Source: Pseudotabrizicola alkalilacus (GTDB lineage: Bacteria; Pseudomonadota; Alphaproteobacteria; Rhodobacterales; Rhodobacteraceae). From it: a stretch of DNA of 64,000 nt. The stretch spans positions 1 through 64,000 of the forward strand of contig NZ_QWEY01000002.1 in the NCBI RefSeq assembly GCF_003443995.1, written 5' to 3'. Positions 25,408 through 33,972 of the stretch are shown here, piece after piece; position 1 is the stretch's first letter; the number at the start of each line of letters is the position of its first letter. The translations under genes and the position numbers were made by a program. The notes below the pieces were generated by a model that was not told where the DNA came from, ran no database searches, and worked only from the letters and a program-made list of their open reading frames with translations.

Positions 25408-26687
25408 TCCGCCGCCTGCGCTCCGATCAGGGCCTGTGCCGCGATCTGTTCCGCGAGATAGCGCGCATCCTCGTCAATCCCCAGAAACCGCCCCGAGCCC
25501 CAGGTGTTCAGCCAGCCCAAGCCGATGAAATACACACCCGGCACCTGCGTCACCCCGCGCCGGTACAGCGGGCGGCCATCGGGGTCAAAGCAATCCACCT
25601 CCAGCCAGCCATAGTCGGGCCGGAACCCGATGGCCCAGATGATCGAGGTGATCCCAAGCGCCGCACAGTCGATCTGCGTCACCTCAACCTCGGGTCGCCA
25701 CACTTTCTGAAACGGTGGCTCAACCGGAGCCTCAATCCCCTGCGCGGTGATCCAGCTGTCAATCTGATCGCGGATGCCGCAATAGCTGCGATCAGCGTCA
25801 TCGAGGTTCTTTTCCAGATCGGGCAGGAACCGCAACTGGGTGCCCTCTGCCCCGGCCATCGAGCCATAGAGCCGCACCCCCTCCACCGCAAAGCGCCGCA
25901 GGTCGATCTCCTTGCCGCCATCCCGGCCCGACATATAGTGGTTGGTCTGTGTCAGCGCCTTGACCGGATCGGGGTGGCGGTCAATCGTGATCGCGTAATG
26001 CCCCATGTCATGCAGCCAGTCCGTCGCATCGCGGCCCCGGTACTTGCGCGGGCTGCGCGGCGCTGGCCCCACCGCCAGATGCACATCGCGCCCGGCCCGG
26101 TGAAAATCCTCCATGATCTGCACGCCCGATTGCCCGGTGCCGACGATCAGCGTGCCACCCTCGGGCAGTTGCGCCGGGCGGCGGTAATCGACCGAATGCA
26201 TCTGTACCACCTCCGGCGCGATGGCGCTCGCATAGGGCGGCACAATCGGCTGGTCATAGCCCCCCGTCGCCACCACCACCTGCCCGCAGGTCCAGACACC
26301 CGCCGTTGTTTCCACCCGGTAGCAGCCATCCGCCAGCGGGGCCACTCGCGTCACTGAAACACCCTCGCGCACAGGCGGATCAAAGCTGGCGTTGAACCCG
26401 TCGAGATACTCCACAATCTCATCACGCAGCATGAACCCGTCCGGGTCACCGCCCTCATACGGATAGCCCGGCAGGCGGCATTGCCAGTTCGGCGTCACCA
26501 GACAGAAGCTGTCCCAGCGGTTCTCCCGCCACGACTGAAACCGCTTGTGCCGTTCAAAGATGATGTGATCCATCCCGTCCCGGCTCAGATACCAGCTGAC
26601 GGATAGACCGGCCTGACCGCCACCGATGATGACGACAGGAATATGCGGAACGGCTGTGTCATGAACAGACATGGGCAGGACTTTCAT
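25404..26687 (-). CDS. nitH: Nit1C flavin-dependent oxidoreductase (MSMEG_0569 family)
   Basis: 427 aa. FAD-binding GxGxxG at VVIIGGGQAGLSVSWYL (residues ~18-34), a flavin-monooxygenase-like middle with VVATGGYDQPIVP and the NAD(P)H-binding GTGQSGVQIMEDF (~155-167), and a C-terminal IGLGWLNTWGSGRFLGIDED. It resembles group B flavin monooxygenases and matches the seventh gene of Nit1C clusters. In Pseudomonas the cluster is linked to cyanide assimilation. The chemical step of this enzyme is not established. It overlaps both neighbours by 4 bases. Confidence 0.82.
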   Translation of the reverse strand: MKVLPMSVHDTAVPHIPVVIIGGGQAGLSVSWYLSRDGMDHIIFERHKRFQSWRENRWDSFCLVTPNWQCRLPGYPYEGGDPDGFMLRDEIVEYLDGFNASFDPPVREGVSVTRVAPLADGCYRVETTAGVWTCGQVVVATGGYDQPIVPPYASAIAPEVVQMHSVDYRRPAQLPEGGTLIVGTGQSGVQIMEDFHRAGRDVHLAVGPAPRSPRKYRGRDATDWLHDMGHYAITIDRHPDPVKALTQTNHYMSGRDGGKEIDLRRFAVEGVRLYGSMAGAEGTQLRFLPDLEKNLDDADRSYCGIRDQIDSWITAQGIEAPVEPPFQKVWRPEVEVTQIDCAALGITSIIWAIGFRPDYGWLEVDCFDPDGRPLYRRGVTQVPGVYFIGLGWLNTWGSGRFLGIDEDARYLAEQIAAQALIGAQAAE

Positions 26688-26965
26688 TGAAGGGACAGGC
26701 AGGTGACGGGTGCGTCATCCTGATGATAGCGGCGGGCCGTGGCCTCGATCCGGGCCAGCTGATCCATCGCACTGGAGCAGGCGAACCCGTATTTGAGCGC
26801 CACCCGGTCCGAGGCTTCGATCAGTCCGGCACGGGCACGCGCGACAAACTCATCGAGCGGGTAGCTTTCCCCTGCGATCAGATGCTGGCGGATGATGGTC
26901 GAGGGCGAATAGTACTGCTCTTCCACCCCGTCCGGCCAGCGGATGTGAAAAATCACCTCAGGCAT
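26684..26965 (-). CDS. nitG: Nit1C small protein (MSMEG_0570 family)
   Basis: 93 aa from the ATG at 26965, overlapping the AIR synthase-like gene by 8 bases and the flavoprotein gene by 4. Begins MPEVIFHIRWPDG, with YSPSTIIRQHL and a C-terminal tail with CSSAMDQL. Small soluble protein with no catalytic motif; the family is known only from Nit1C clusters and its role is unknown. The longer reading upstream is out of the family pattern and was not used. Confidence 0.75.
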   Translation of the reverse strand: MPEVIFHIRWPDGVEEQYYSPSTIIRQHLIAGESYPLDEFVARARAGLIEASDRVALKYGFACSSAMDQLARIEATARRYHQDDAPVTCLSLQ

Positions 26966-27944
26966 GATGCACCTCCCGCACCGGCTGGCCCGGTCCCAGC
27001 GCCAGATAGGGCCGCTGCTGCCAGTCCCAGAACGTCGCCCGCGCGTCGCCCTGCACCAGATCAATCGCAGATCCCGCCGTCGCGCGACCGATCACCGCCG
27101 CTTCCAGCGCACGGTCGGCAAAGCGGGCGCAGACCTCTTTCGCATCCGACAGATGTACCGACAGCAAAAAGCCAAAGCTGGGAAAGGCCCGCATCCAGCG
27201 CGCCATATCCACACCGGGCGGCATCGGCAGCCGGTCCAGATCAATTTCGAACCCGCAGCCAGAGCATTCGCCCAGCATCAGACTGGTCCCGGCAATTCCG
27301 CCCTGACTGATATCCTTGCCCGCCCGTACCAACCCCGACTCGGCCAGTTCCGGCAGCAAGGCCAGATCACCGCGTAATCGGCTTGCCGGCGCATCAGTAG
27401 CGGCGAACCAGTTGTCAAACCGGGGCCGCCACGCGCCACGCAGATCAACCACCGCAATCAGCATGTCATCCGGCCGCGCGGCAAAGCTGGAGATCAGCGC
27501 CCGCGCCCGCCCGGTCACCGCGACCGACAGGTTCAGTGATGGCGCGCGCAAGTTGGTGTGCCCGCCGACAATTGGCACCCCGTAGGCCTTTGACGCGGCG
27601 AACAACCCCTCCAGCACCGGCGCCGCACTGGCCGCATCGGGGGCCCAGATCATATCGGTGATCGCAGTGGCCTGCCCGCCCATTGCGGCAATATCCGACA
27701 GGTTCACCATCACGCCGCACCAGCCTGCAAACCACGGATCATCGGCAACAAAGGCCGGAATGAACGCCTCGGCGGCAAACAGATCCCAGCCACCTTCGGG
27801 CCGGGGCAAGGCTGCGGCATCATCGCCGGGCCGGCCGGTGCTGTTCCCGCTCAGCCCCAGCGCGCGGGTCGCCCCGGCAATATCCAGCTTGCCCAGAATC
27901 GAGGGATGCGCCGCCAGTTCAGCAGCAATCGCATCGACGGTCAT
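26958..27944 (-). CDS. nitF: Nit1C AIR synthase-like protein (Sll0787 family)
   Basis: 328 aa from the ATG at 27944, which overlaps the acetyltransferase stop by 4 bases. It has the PurM/SelD-type fold: PGDDAAAL near residue 38, the MVNLSDIAAMGG metal/ATP motif near 78, GGHTNLRAPSLNLSV near 125, and KDISQGGIAGTSLML near 190. PurM-like enzymes activate a carbonyl or amide oxygen with ATP. Members of this subgroup sit in Nit1C clusters and are distinct from purine biosynthetic PurM. Probable ATP-dependent step in the nitrile-linked pathway. Confidence 0.82.
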   Translation of the reverse strand: MTVDAIAAELAAHPSILGKLDIAGATRALGLSGNSTGRPGDDAAALPRPEGGWDLFAAEAFIPAFVADDPWFAGWCGVMVNLSDIAAMGGQATAITDMIWAPDAASAAPVLEGLFAASKAYGVPIVGGHTNLRAPSLNLSVAVTGRARALISSFAARPDDMLIAVVDLRGAWRPRFDNWFAATDAPASRLRGDLALLPELAESGLVRAGKDISQGGIAGTSLMLGECSGCGFEIDLDRLPMPPGVDMARWMRAFPSFGFLLSVHLSDAKEVCARFADRALEAAVIGRATAGSAIDLVQGDARATFWDWQQRPYLALGPGQPVREVHHA

Positions 27945-28495
27945 GCGCCGCCCTCCACCGGGCCGGGGGCAGTGATCCGCCACCCGGCGGCGGGGTCTTC
28001 GATGGGGGTGTAATGCGCAAGACTTGCCAGCATATGCGCATGCGGGCGGCCATGCAGGTCAACCTCTGCCTCCACCGCCCAATGCAGACGGCGGAACAGC
28101 ACTACATTCTGCCGCTGCACATGGGCGTGAAATTCCACCGCCCCGCGCGCCCGCGCCGTGCCGACCGCCAGCCGGATCAGCTCTGACCCCAGCTTGCCAA
28201 CCCGCCGCCATTCCGGCGCAACCGCCAGCCGTGAGCCCCACCAGATGCCGGGGGCCGCCTCATGTATCCGAACCGTCCCCACCACCCGTGGCCCGCCTGC
28301 CGCGTCTTCGGCAATGGCGACCAGTGGCAGGGCGATCTCGTCAATCGCGTCACGGTCATGGCCCGCAAACACGGCTTGTTCCTGCACGAACACCCGTTCG
28401 CGCAAGGCGGCCGCCCCCGCCTGCATCCGCGGCTCCCCTGCCGCGCAGATCAGGTAGCTTTGCAGAAAGTCGGCCTGAGGCGTCAGATGTGTCAT
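27941..28495 (-). CDS. nitE: Nit1C GNAT-family N-acetyltransferase (MSMEG_0567 family)
   Basis: 184 aa. GNAT core with the acetyl-CoA loop region SRLAVAPEWRRVGKLGSELIRLAV near residues 90-112, then ARGAVEFHAHVQRQNVVLFRRLHW. It overlaps the radical SAM gene by 4 bases and the AIR synthase-like gene by 4. Substrate unknown. The N-terminal REQVFVQEQAVF-type segment (written RERVFVQEQAVF here) is typical of GNATs that act on small metabolites. Confidence 0.8.
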   Translation of the reverse strand: MTHLTPQADFLQSYLICAAGEPRMQAGAAALRERVFVQEQAVFAGHDRDAIDEIALPLVAIAEDAAGGPRVVGTVRIHEAAPGIWWGSRLAVAPEWRRVGKLGSELIRLAVGTARARGAVEFHAHVQRQNVVLFRRLHWAVEAEVDLHGRPHAHMLASLAHYTPIEDPAAGWRITAPGPVEGGA

Positions 28496-29595
28496 GCCAC
28501 CCTCAGCTTTTCATAGGTGGACAGCGCCGAGCAGGCCCCGCATTTGCCGCACCCGGCCTTGATATCGCTGGCCTGCATCCCGCCTGTCACCGTCATCTGC
28601 GACAGGGGTTGCAGGATCGAGGCCATAAAGGCTGAGGTCGGCGCCGGGTGGCTTTCCAGTGGCGTGCCCGAAATTGGCACAAAGGGCACGACAAACGGGT
28701 AAACCCCCATCGTCACCAGCTTTTCTGACATCGCCAGAATGGCCTCTGCCGTGTCGCCCAGACCCGCAAGGATATAGGTGGAAACCTGCCCGCGCCCGAA
28801 CACCTTTACCGCCGCCTCAAAGCTGCTGAAATATTTCTCCAGTGGCACCGATGCTTTGCCCGGCATGATCCGCGCCCGCACCTCTGGCGTCACCGCCTCC
28901 AGATGCATTCCCAGCGTATCTACCCCTGCATCGAACATGCGCTGATGCCAGATGTCATCCTCGGGTGGTTCGCATTGCGCCTGTATCGGCAGATCCACCG
29001 CTGCCTTGATCGCGCGGGCAGAGTCGGCCAGCACCTGTGCGCCCCGGTCGCTGCCTTTTGGCGTGCCGGTGGTCAGCACCATATGCCTGATCCCGTCCAA
29101 CTCCACCGCCGCCTTTGCCACCTCGGCCAGTTGCGCCGGGGTCTTGTGGGCAATGGTCCGCCCGGCAGCAAGGCTTTGCCCGATGGAACAGAACTGACAG
29201 GTTTTCTTGCGGGACTCGTAGCGGATGCAGGTCTGCAGCACCGTGGTCGCCAGCACATCGCGGCCATGCAGCACCGCGATCTTGGAATAGGGAATGCCCT
29301 CCGCCGTGCTCAGATCATAGAACCGGGGTCGGCCGGGAAAGCGGATGCGCCCGACTTCGGCCCCATTGCGCAAGACGCGCGCCTCGCCCTGGGTGCCCTC
29401 CGGCGCATCAATCACATAGGGGCTTTGAAACGCCGGCGCAGTATGCACCGGCACCATCACCGTCTGCCCCGCCAGCGTCACCGCCTTGTGGTCCGATGGT
29501 CCGGCACCGCCTCTGCGGCTTTCGTGCCCGGCCGAAGGGTCCACCAGCCGCGCGCCCTTGGTCTGCAATTCGTTGATCAGATCCGCGTCAAGCAT
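28492..29595 (-). CDS. nitD: Nit1C radical SAM protein (MSMEG_0568 family)
   Basis: 367 aa from the ATG at 29595, which has a GAGGAG ribosome site and overlaps the nitrilase stop by 8 bases. The iron-sulfur binding cysteines are C123, C133 and C136 (C-x9-C-x2-C, ending CQFCSIG), spaced more widely than the usual C-x3-C-x2-C. A second cysteine set C349, C352, C355 near the C-terminus could hold an auxiliary cluster. The GTPKGSD and ILAGLGDT segments fit a SAM-binding TIM barrel. It probably performs the radical step of the Nit1C pathway; substrate unknown. Confidence 0.85.
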   Translation of the reverse strand: MLDADLINELQTKGARLVDPSAGHESRRGGAGPSDHKAVTLAGQTVMVPVHTAPAFQSPYVIDAPEGTQGEARVLRNGAEVGRIRFPGRPRFYDLSTAEGIPYSKIAVLHGRDVLATTVLQTCIRYESRKKTCQFCSIGQSLAAGRTIAHKTPAQLAEVAKAAVELDGIRHMVLTTGTPKGSDRGAQVLADSARAIKAAVDLPIQAQCEPPEDDIWHQRMFDAGVDTLGMHLEAVTPEVRARIMPGKASVPLEKYFSSFEAAVKVFGRGQVSTYILAGLGDTAEAILAMSEKLVTMGVYPFVVPFVPISGTPLESHPAPTSAFMASILQPLSQMTVTGGMQASDIKAGCGKCGACSALSTYEKLRVA

Positions 29596-30571
29596 CTGTC
29601 GGCTCCTCAATGTCCATCGGTTCATTGGCCCAGTCCTCCCGCGGCAGGGCAGGGCGTGTATCGTGCAGCAGCCGCAACAACTCGGGCCGCGCATAATGCC
29701 CCACGCTGTCCATCATCCGCTTGCGCTTGGTGATCAGCTTCATGTCCAGATCGGCGATCAGAATACCCTCACCGCTGGTCAGCGGCGGCACTGCATGCCG
29801 CCCCTCGGGCGTGATGATGCAGGTCATGCAGCCATCGCGCAGACCCTTTTGCAGCTTGGGGTCCGGGTGGATGCTGGCGATCTGCTCTTCCGACAGCCAG
29901 CCGGTCGCGTTGACCACGAAACACCCCGCCTCCAGCGCGTGATGCCGCATTGTCACTTCGATCTGTTCGCCAAAGATTGGCCCGACAAGGCTGCCCGGAA
30001 AATGCGCCGCATGGATTTCCTCATGCTGTGCCATCAGCGCATAACGGGCGAGGGGGTTGTAATGCTCCCAACAGGCCAGCGCCCCCACGCGTCCCACCGC
30101 CGTGTCCACCACCTTCAGCCCGGCACCATCGCCCTGACCCCAGACCATCCGCTCGTGATAGGTCGGGGTGATCTTGCGCCGTTTCAGTGCCAGCGACCCG
30201 TCGGCATCGAAAATCAGCTGGGTGTTGTAGAGCGAGCCATGGTCGCGCTCGTTAACCCCCAGCACCACCACCACGCCCCGCTTGCGCGCCGCTTCGGCCA
30301 CCGCGCGGGTCTCGGCCGATGGCACCGCCACCGCCTCCTCATACAGCCGCAGATGCTCCGGCCCCTGCTGCACCGGGGGCAGCACGAAACTGAAATAGGG
30401 GTAATAGGGCACAAAGGTTTCGGGAAAGACGATAAATTCCGCGCCCTTGCCTGCCGCATCGGCAATCGTGTTCAGCACCTTTTCCATGGTGCCCGCGCGC
30501 GAGGTCAGGTCGGGTGCGATCTGCACCGCAGCGGCGCGGATGACGGGCTTGGGGGGCATGGTGTTCTCCAT
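29588..30571 (-). CDS. nitC: Nit1C nitrilase (Nit6803/NitC-type)
   Basis: 327 aa. The nitrilase Glu-Lys-Cys triad is complete: E51 in [13 protein letters not shown]133 in [15 protein letters not shown], and C167 in [16 protein letters not shown]. This Cys motif with W-E-H-Y-N-P is that of true nitrilases. Related Nit6803 hydrolyses nitriles to acids and ammonia, and NitC in Pseudomonas fluorescens is linked to cyanide use as nitrogen source. It is 42 bases after nitB and runs into nitD. Cytosolic, usually oligomeric. Confidence 0.92.
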   Translation of the reverse strand: MENTMPPKPVIRAAAVQIAPDLTSRAGTMEKVLNTIADAAGKGAEFIVFPETFVPYYPYFSFVLPPVQQGPEHLRLYEEAVAVPSAETRAVAEAARKRGVVVVLGVNERDHGSLYNTQLIFDADGSLALKRRKITPTYHERMVWGQGDGAGLKVVDTAVGRVGALACWEHYNPLARYALMAQHEEIHAAHFPGSLVGPIFGEQIEVTMRHHALEAGCFVVNATGWLSEEQIASIHPDPKLQKGLRDGCMTCIITPEGRHAVPPLTSGEGILIADLDMKLITKRKRMMDSVGHYARPELLRLLHDTRPALPREDWANEPMDIEEPTDA

Positions 30572-30613
30572 TTGGCAAAGATTGGCCCGCCCAGCGGGGC
30601 GGGCCGCACGGGC

Positions 30614-31096
30614 TCACACCGTCCAGGTGTCGATGATCACGGCATTGGCTTTCTTGTGCAGCAACACACAGTCCAGCACGTCCTGCGGCATGATCGGGGT
30701 GATTCCGGGGATCAGCGACGGCTCGCCCGCGCCGTACAGCGCCTGCAGCGCGAACCGGCAGGCATAGACCTTGCCACCCTCGGCCATGAATCGTTCGAGA
30801 TTCTTGTTGAAGTTCTGGTGTCCCGGAAACGCCTCGTCGCCAATCTTGGGGAAACCGCGCTGCACCCCCAGCAAGACGCCGGGGCCATAGAGCAGGATCG
30901 AGGTTTCATACCCCTTTTTGTTCAGGCGGATGGCGTTCAGGATGTTGACCAGCCCGATCGAGCCCTCAAATGCCATGGTGTGAAAGGTCACAAGCGCCTT
31001 TTCTCCCGGCTCGGCCTTCACATCCTCGAATACTTTGCTTTCATAATCGACGAAGTAATCGCCGGGCTTGTGGGCTGCTTTGGTGACTGTGGGCAT
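30614..31096 (-). CDS. nitB: Nit1C first protein (MSMEG_0572/Sll0783 family, nitrogen-starvation linked)
   Basis: 160 aa from the ATG at 31096 with a GGAGAGG ribosome site. DsrE-like fold is suggested by [21 protein letters not shown] and [17 protein letters not shown], and a C-terminal [10 protein letters not shown] single Cys occurs in [10 protein letters not shown] and one in DVLDCVLL. Its Synechocystis relative Sll0783 is induced by nitrogen starvation and needed for PHB accumulation. The biochemical role is unknown. First gene of the operon, behind a TATAAT box at 31168-31173. Confidence 0.82.
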   Translation of the reverse strand: MPTVTKAAHKPGDYFVDYESKVFEDVKAEPGEKALVTFHTMAFEGSIGLVNILNAIRLNKKGYETSILLYGPGVLLGVQRGFPKIGDEAFPGHQNFNKNLERFMAEGGKVYACRFALQALYGAGEPSLIPGITPIMPQDVLDCVLLHKKANAVIIDTWTV

Positions 31097-31167
31097 CTGC
31101 CTCTCCTGTTCTCCGTTGGGATAAGAACAGGGTGCAGGGATCATTTATGCGATCAATATCTGAATCA

Positions 31168-31173
31168 ATTATA
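31168..31173 (-). promoter_or_regulatory. TATAAT -10 box of the Nit1C operon
   Basis: A perfect TATAAT on the minus strand, preceded by TG two bases upstream (TGTATAAT context, extended -10 like), 72 bases ahead of the nitB start. No good -35 box is found at the usual spacing, which is consistent with activator dependence, for example by the divergent MocR-type regulator. Confidence 0.45.
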
Positions 31174-31296
31174 CATACAATAAAGATTGGGATTGCGAAA
31201 ATCGCTGAATTCATGGGCTGAAATTGATCGCTTCTGGATAGGGAACTGGCAGTTGATGATCGGAAGTGGCGCAGGCTGGCAGAATCGCCTTGCTAT

Positions 31297-31324
31297 TTGA
31301 CACTCCGGCGATGATGCATACAAA
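31297..31324 (+). promoter_or_regulatory. sigma-70-like promoter of the MocR-type regulator gene
   Basis: Perfect -35 TTGACA at 31297-31302, 16-base spacer, -10 candidate TACAAA at 31319-31324, 31 bases before the regulator ATG. It lies in the 259-bp region shared with the divergent Nit1C operon. Confidence 0.5.
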
Positions 31325-31355
31325 GACAGACAATGTGAAACTGCCGGAGCACAGC

Positions 31356-32729
31356 ATGAAAACCTGGGTCCCCACCCTCGGCACCAATGGCAAGCCGCGT
31401 TATCTGGAAATCGCCGACGCGATTGAGCGCGACGCGAACAGCGGTGTTTTGTCATCCGGCGACAGGCTGCCGCCGCAGAGACGTCTTGCCGAAGTTCTTG
31501 GGCTGGATTTCACCACGATCAGCCGCGCCTATACCGAAGCCCAGGCGCGTGGTCTGGTCGAAAGCCATGTTGGTCGCGGCACGTTTGTCCGCGCCCGGCC
31601 CGTTGCCACTGGCCCGACCGCTGATCCGCGGCGTGCGCGTGAGCAGGATCTGTCGATGAACCTGCCTCCGGAACCGAACGATCCGGCGCTGCTGGCCGCG
31701 ATGCGCGCAGGCCTGGAAACCGTAGCTGTCAATCTGGTGCCGCTCTTGCGGTATCAATCGACCATAGGATCCGAAATGGACCGTGCAGCGGCGCTGTCGT
31801 GGCTGTCGATGCGGGGCATGGTTCCCAATCTGGACCGCATTGTGGTTACCCCCGGCGCGCATGCGACCATGGTGGCCGTACTCACCATTCTCGCCTCGCC
31901 CGGCGATACCATTCTGTGCGAGGCGATCACCTATCCCGGTTTGCGGTCCATCGCGGCGCGGGCGGGTCTGACCTTGATTGGTCTGCCCGTTGATGCCTCC
32001 GGCATTTTGCCCGATGCGCTGTCGGCTGCAATTCTCAAGCACCAGCCAAAGGCGCTCTATCTGAATCCCACGCTACACAACCCGACTACGCTAACGATAC
32101 CAGCCGCGCGGCGCATGGAAATTGCCGACATACTTCAGCGCCACCGCCTGCCTCTGATCGAGGATGATGCCTATGGATTTGTGCAGCCAAATGCCCCCGC
32201 GCCGTTTGCAACGCTGGTCCCTGCCTTGACATGGCATATTGGCGGGCTTGCAAAATGCATCGGGGCCGGCTTGCGCCTTGCCTTTACCATCGCGCCTGAC
32301 AGTCGTTCCTCTTACCAGTTGGCACAGTCGTTGCGGGTCGCCAATGTCATGGCCTCGCCTTTGTCGATGGCCCTTGTGACACGTTGGATCGAGGATGGCA
32401 CCGCCGACCGCATCTGCCGCTTTATCCGTGCCGAGAGCGCGGCCCGGCAGGATATGGCAGAGAAGGTGCTGCATGGCTTTCAGTTTGATGCTGACAGGCA
32501 CGCCTTTAATATCTGGCTCAAGTTGCCCGCCGGCGTCAGCCGTGCCGAGTTGATGGGGCGGATGAACGGGCATGGGATCGGTCTGATGCCCTCGGACGCC
32601 TTTACCGTTCTTGGCGCGCCTAATGAGCACGTGCGCATCTGCCTTGGCGGATCAATCACCCGCGAAGGGCTGCGCAACGGTCTGTCACTCCTCGCCAACG
32701 GTTTGAATGGCGAAACCTGGCTCGGCTGA
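31356..32729 (+). CDS. MocR/PdxR-type regulator (GntR helix-turn-helix plus aminotransferase domain)
   Basis: 457 aa from the ATG at 31356, which has GGAG eight bases ahead; the longer reading from 31266 lacks a ribosome site and family similarity. N-terminal GntR winged helix (residues ~10-75: PRYLEIADAI, GDRLPPQRRLAEVLG, TTISRAYTEAQARGLVESHVGRGTF), then a class I aminotransferase-like domain with a PLP Lys in GGLAKCIGAGLRLAF. Such regulators bind PLP and often an amino compound. Being divergent from Nit1C with a shared promoter region, it is the likely regulator of that operon. Confidence 0.88.
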   Translation: MKTWVPTLGTNGKPRYLEIADAIERDANSGVLSSGDRLPPQRRLAEVLGLDFTTISRAYTEAQARGLVESHVGRGTFVRARPVATGPTADPRRAREQDLSMNLPPEPNDPALLAAMRAGLETVAVNLVPLLRYQSTIGSEMDRAAALSWLSMRGMVPNLDRIVVTPGAHATMVAVLTILASPGDTILCEAITYPGLRSIAARAGLTLIGLPVDASGILPDALSAAILKHQPKALYLNPTLHNPTTLTIPAARRMEIADILQRHRLPLIEDDAYGFVQPNAPAPFATLVPALTWHIGGLAKCIGAGLRLAFTIAPDSRSSYQLAQSLRVANVMASPLSMALVTRWIEDGTADRICRFIRAESAARQDMAEKVLHGFQFDADRHAFNIWLKLPAGVSRAELMGRMNGHGIGLMPSDAFTVLGAPNEHVRICLGGSITREGLRNGLSLLANGLNGETWLG

Positions 32730-32857
32730 CGAAAGCGGGTGGTTTGTCCGGAGTTGCTCGGCAAGGCGTCGCTATCGCAACGGTCGTTCTGGACAAAATG
32801 CTGTAACATCGCCTTTGCACCATCCTGCTAAGGTGGATAAGCGCTCATCGAGGCAGC

Positions 32858-33221
32858 TAGGGTCAGGACCCATTGATCTTGCGGACGCGGCCTGCTTCAA
32901 GCTCCGCAAGGAGACTGGATCATGAGCAACCTTTTCTGGCTGACCGACGCTCAGATGGCCGACCGGGGTTATGACGCCGACTGGTTCAGGGAAGCGTTGA
33001 AAGACAAGGGGATAAAACCATGCATCCCAGGTCGGAAGTCGCGCGGGAAACCCATCAAGCACGACAAGCGCCGCAACAGGATCGAGATCATGTTCGGTCT
33101 TGAAAGACTGGCGCAGGGTCGCCACCCGCTACGTCAGGTGCCCCAAGGTCTTCCTTTCGGCCGTCGCCCTCGCCGCAACCGTCATGTTCTGGCTATGACG
33201 CGAGAACGTGTCCTGACCCTA
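32858..33221. mobile_element. internally deleted IS5-family element (364 bp)
   Basis: Ends are inverted repeats: TAGGGTCAGGAC at 32858-32869 and its reverse complement GTCCTGACCCTA at 33210-33221. The outer TA on each side may be the target duplication, as made by some IS5-family groups. The inside holds only the start and the end of an IS5-type transposase gene, so it is a non-autonomous, MITE-like derivative. It lies at the border between the Nit1C and arsenic regions. Confidence 0.75.
32922..33198 (+). pseudogene. IS5-family transposase remnant, internal deletion and frameshift
   Basis: Starts MSNLFWLTDAQMA, the usual N-terminus of these transposases, then jumps directly to DRGYDADWFREALKDKGIKPCIPGRKSR, the DDE-domain region, so about 100 codons are missing. 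After RIEIMFG the frame shifts; the plus-one frame continues as LKDWRRVATRY...CPKVFLSAVALAATVMFWL and ends at the TGA at 33196-33198. It cannot encode an active transposase. Confidence 0.85.
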
Positions 33222-33255
33222 AGGGATTTTTAACAATTTTCCTCGTCCCGACCTG

Positions 33256-33972
33256 TCAGGTTGCCGCTGACAGATTCACCCGTTTCATCAGCGCCTCTGC
33301 GGTTTCCTTGCGTTCTGAATATCGGTCGGTCAGATAGGCAGATGTGTCGCGGGTCAGCAGGGTGAATTTCATCAGTTCTTCCATCACATCCACGATCCGG
33401 TCGTAGAGCGGTGAGGGGCGCATGCTGCCTGCCTCGTCAAATTCCTGAAACGCCTTGGGAATCGAGGATTGGTTAGGGATGGTGATCATCCGCATCCAGC
33501 GCCCCAGAATCCGCATCTGATTCACCGCGTTGAAGCTTTGCGATCCGCCCGAAACCTGCATCACCGCCAGCGTCTTGCCCTGCGTCGGGCGAACCGCGCC
33601 ATCGGACAGCGGAATCCAGTCCACTTGCGTTTTCATCAGGCCGGTCATTGCGCCGTGACGTTCGGGCGAGGACCAGACCATGCCCTCGGACCACGTCACC
33701 GACTCGCGCAATTCGCGCACCTTGGGGTGCGTGGCGTCCACGCCGTCATCCACCAGCGGCAGGCCGGAGGGGTCAAAGAACCGCACCTCGGCCCCCAGAC
33801 GGGTGAGGATGCGCCCGGCCTCTTCGCCCGACAACCTGCTGAAGCTGCGCGGGCGCAGCGAGCCATACAGGATCAGGATGCGCGGCGCGTGGGTCTTTCG
33901 CGCGGGCGCGCGCAGGGCGGCGTGGTCGATGCCGGGCAGCAGCGCATCGGGGATATTGGGCGTGTCGGTCAT
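33256..33972 (-). CDS. arsH: arsenical resistance protein ArsH (NADPH-dependent FMN reductase)
   Basis: 238 aa. The flavodoxin-like FMN loop [17 protein letters not shown] at residues ~30-47, [23 protein letters not shown] and the ArsH-typical [25 protein letters not shown]. ArsH reduces flavins and quinones and oxidises trivalent methyl or aromatic arsenicals to less toxic pentavalent forms. It is the third gene of arsR-acr3-arsH and overlaps acr3 by 4 bases. Confidence 0.95.
   Translation of the reverse strand: MTDTPNIPDALLPGIDHAALRAPARKTHAPRILILYGSLRPRSFSRLSGEEAGRILTRLGAEVRFFDPSGLPLVDDGVDATHPKVRELRESVTWSEGMVWSSPERHGAMTGLMKTQVDWIPLSDGAVRPTQGKTLAVMQVSGGSQSFNAVNQMRILGRWMRMITIPNQSSIPKAFQEFDEAGSMRPSPLYDRIVDVMEELMKFTLLTRDTSAYLTDRYSERKETAEALMKRVNLSAAT

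Noticed and set aside
32730-32857. 128-bp stretch between the MocR-type gene and the IS remnant, checked for a small gene
   Set aside because: The short frame there crosses into the IS element and has no ribosome site or family match.
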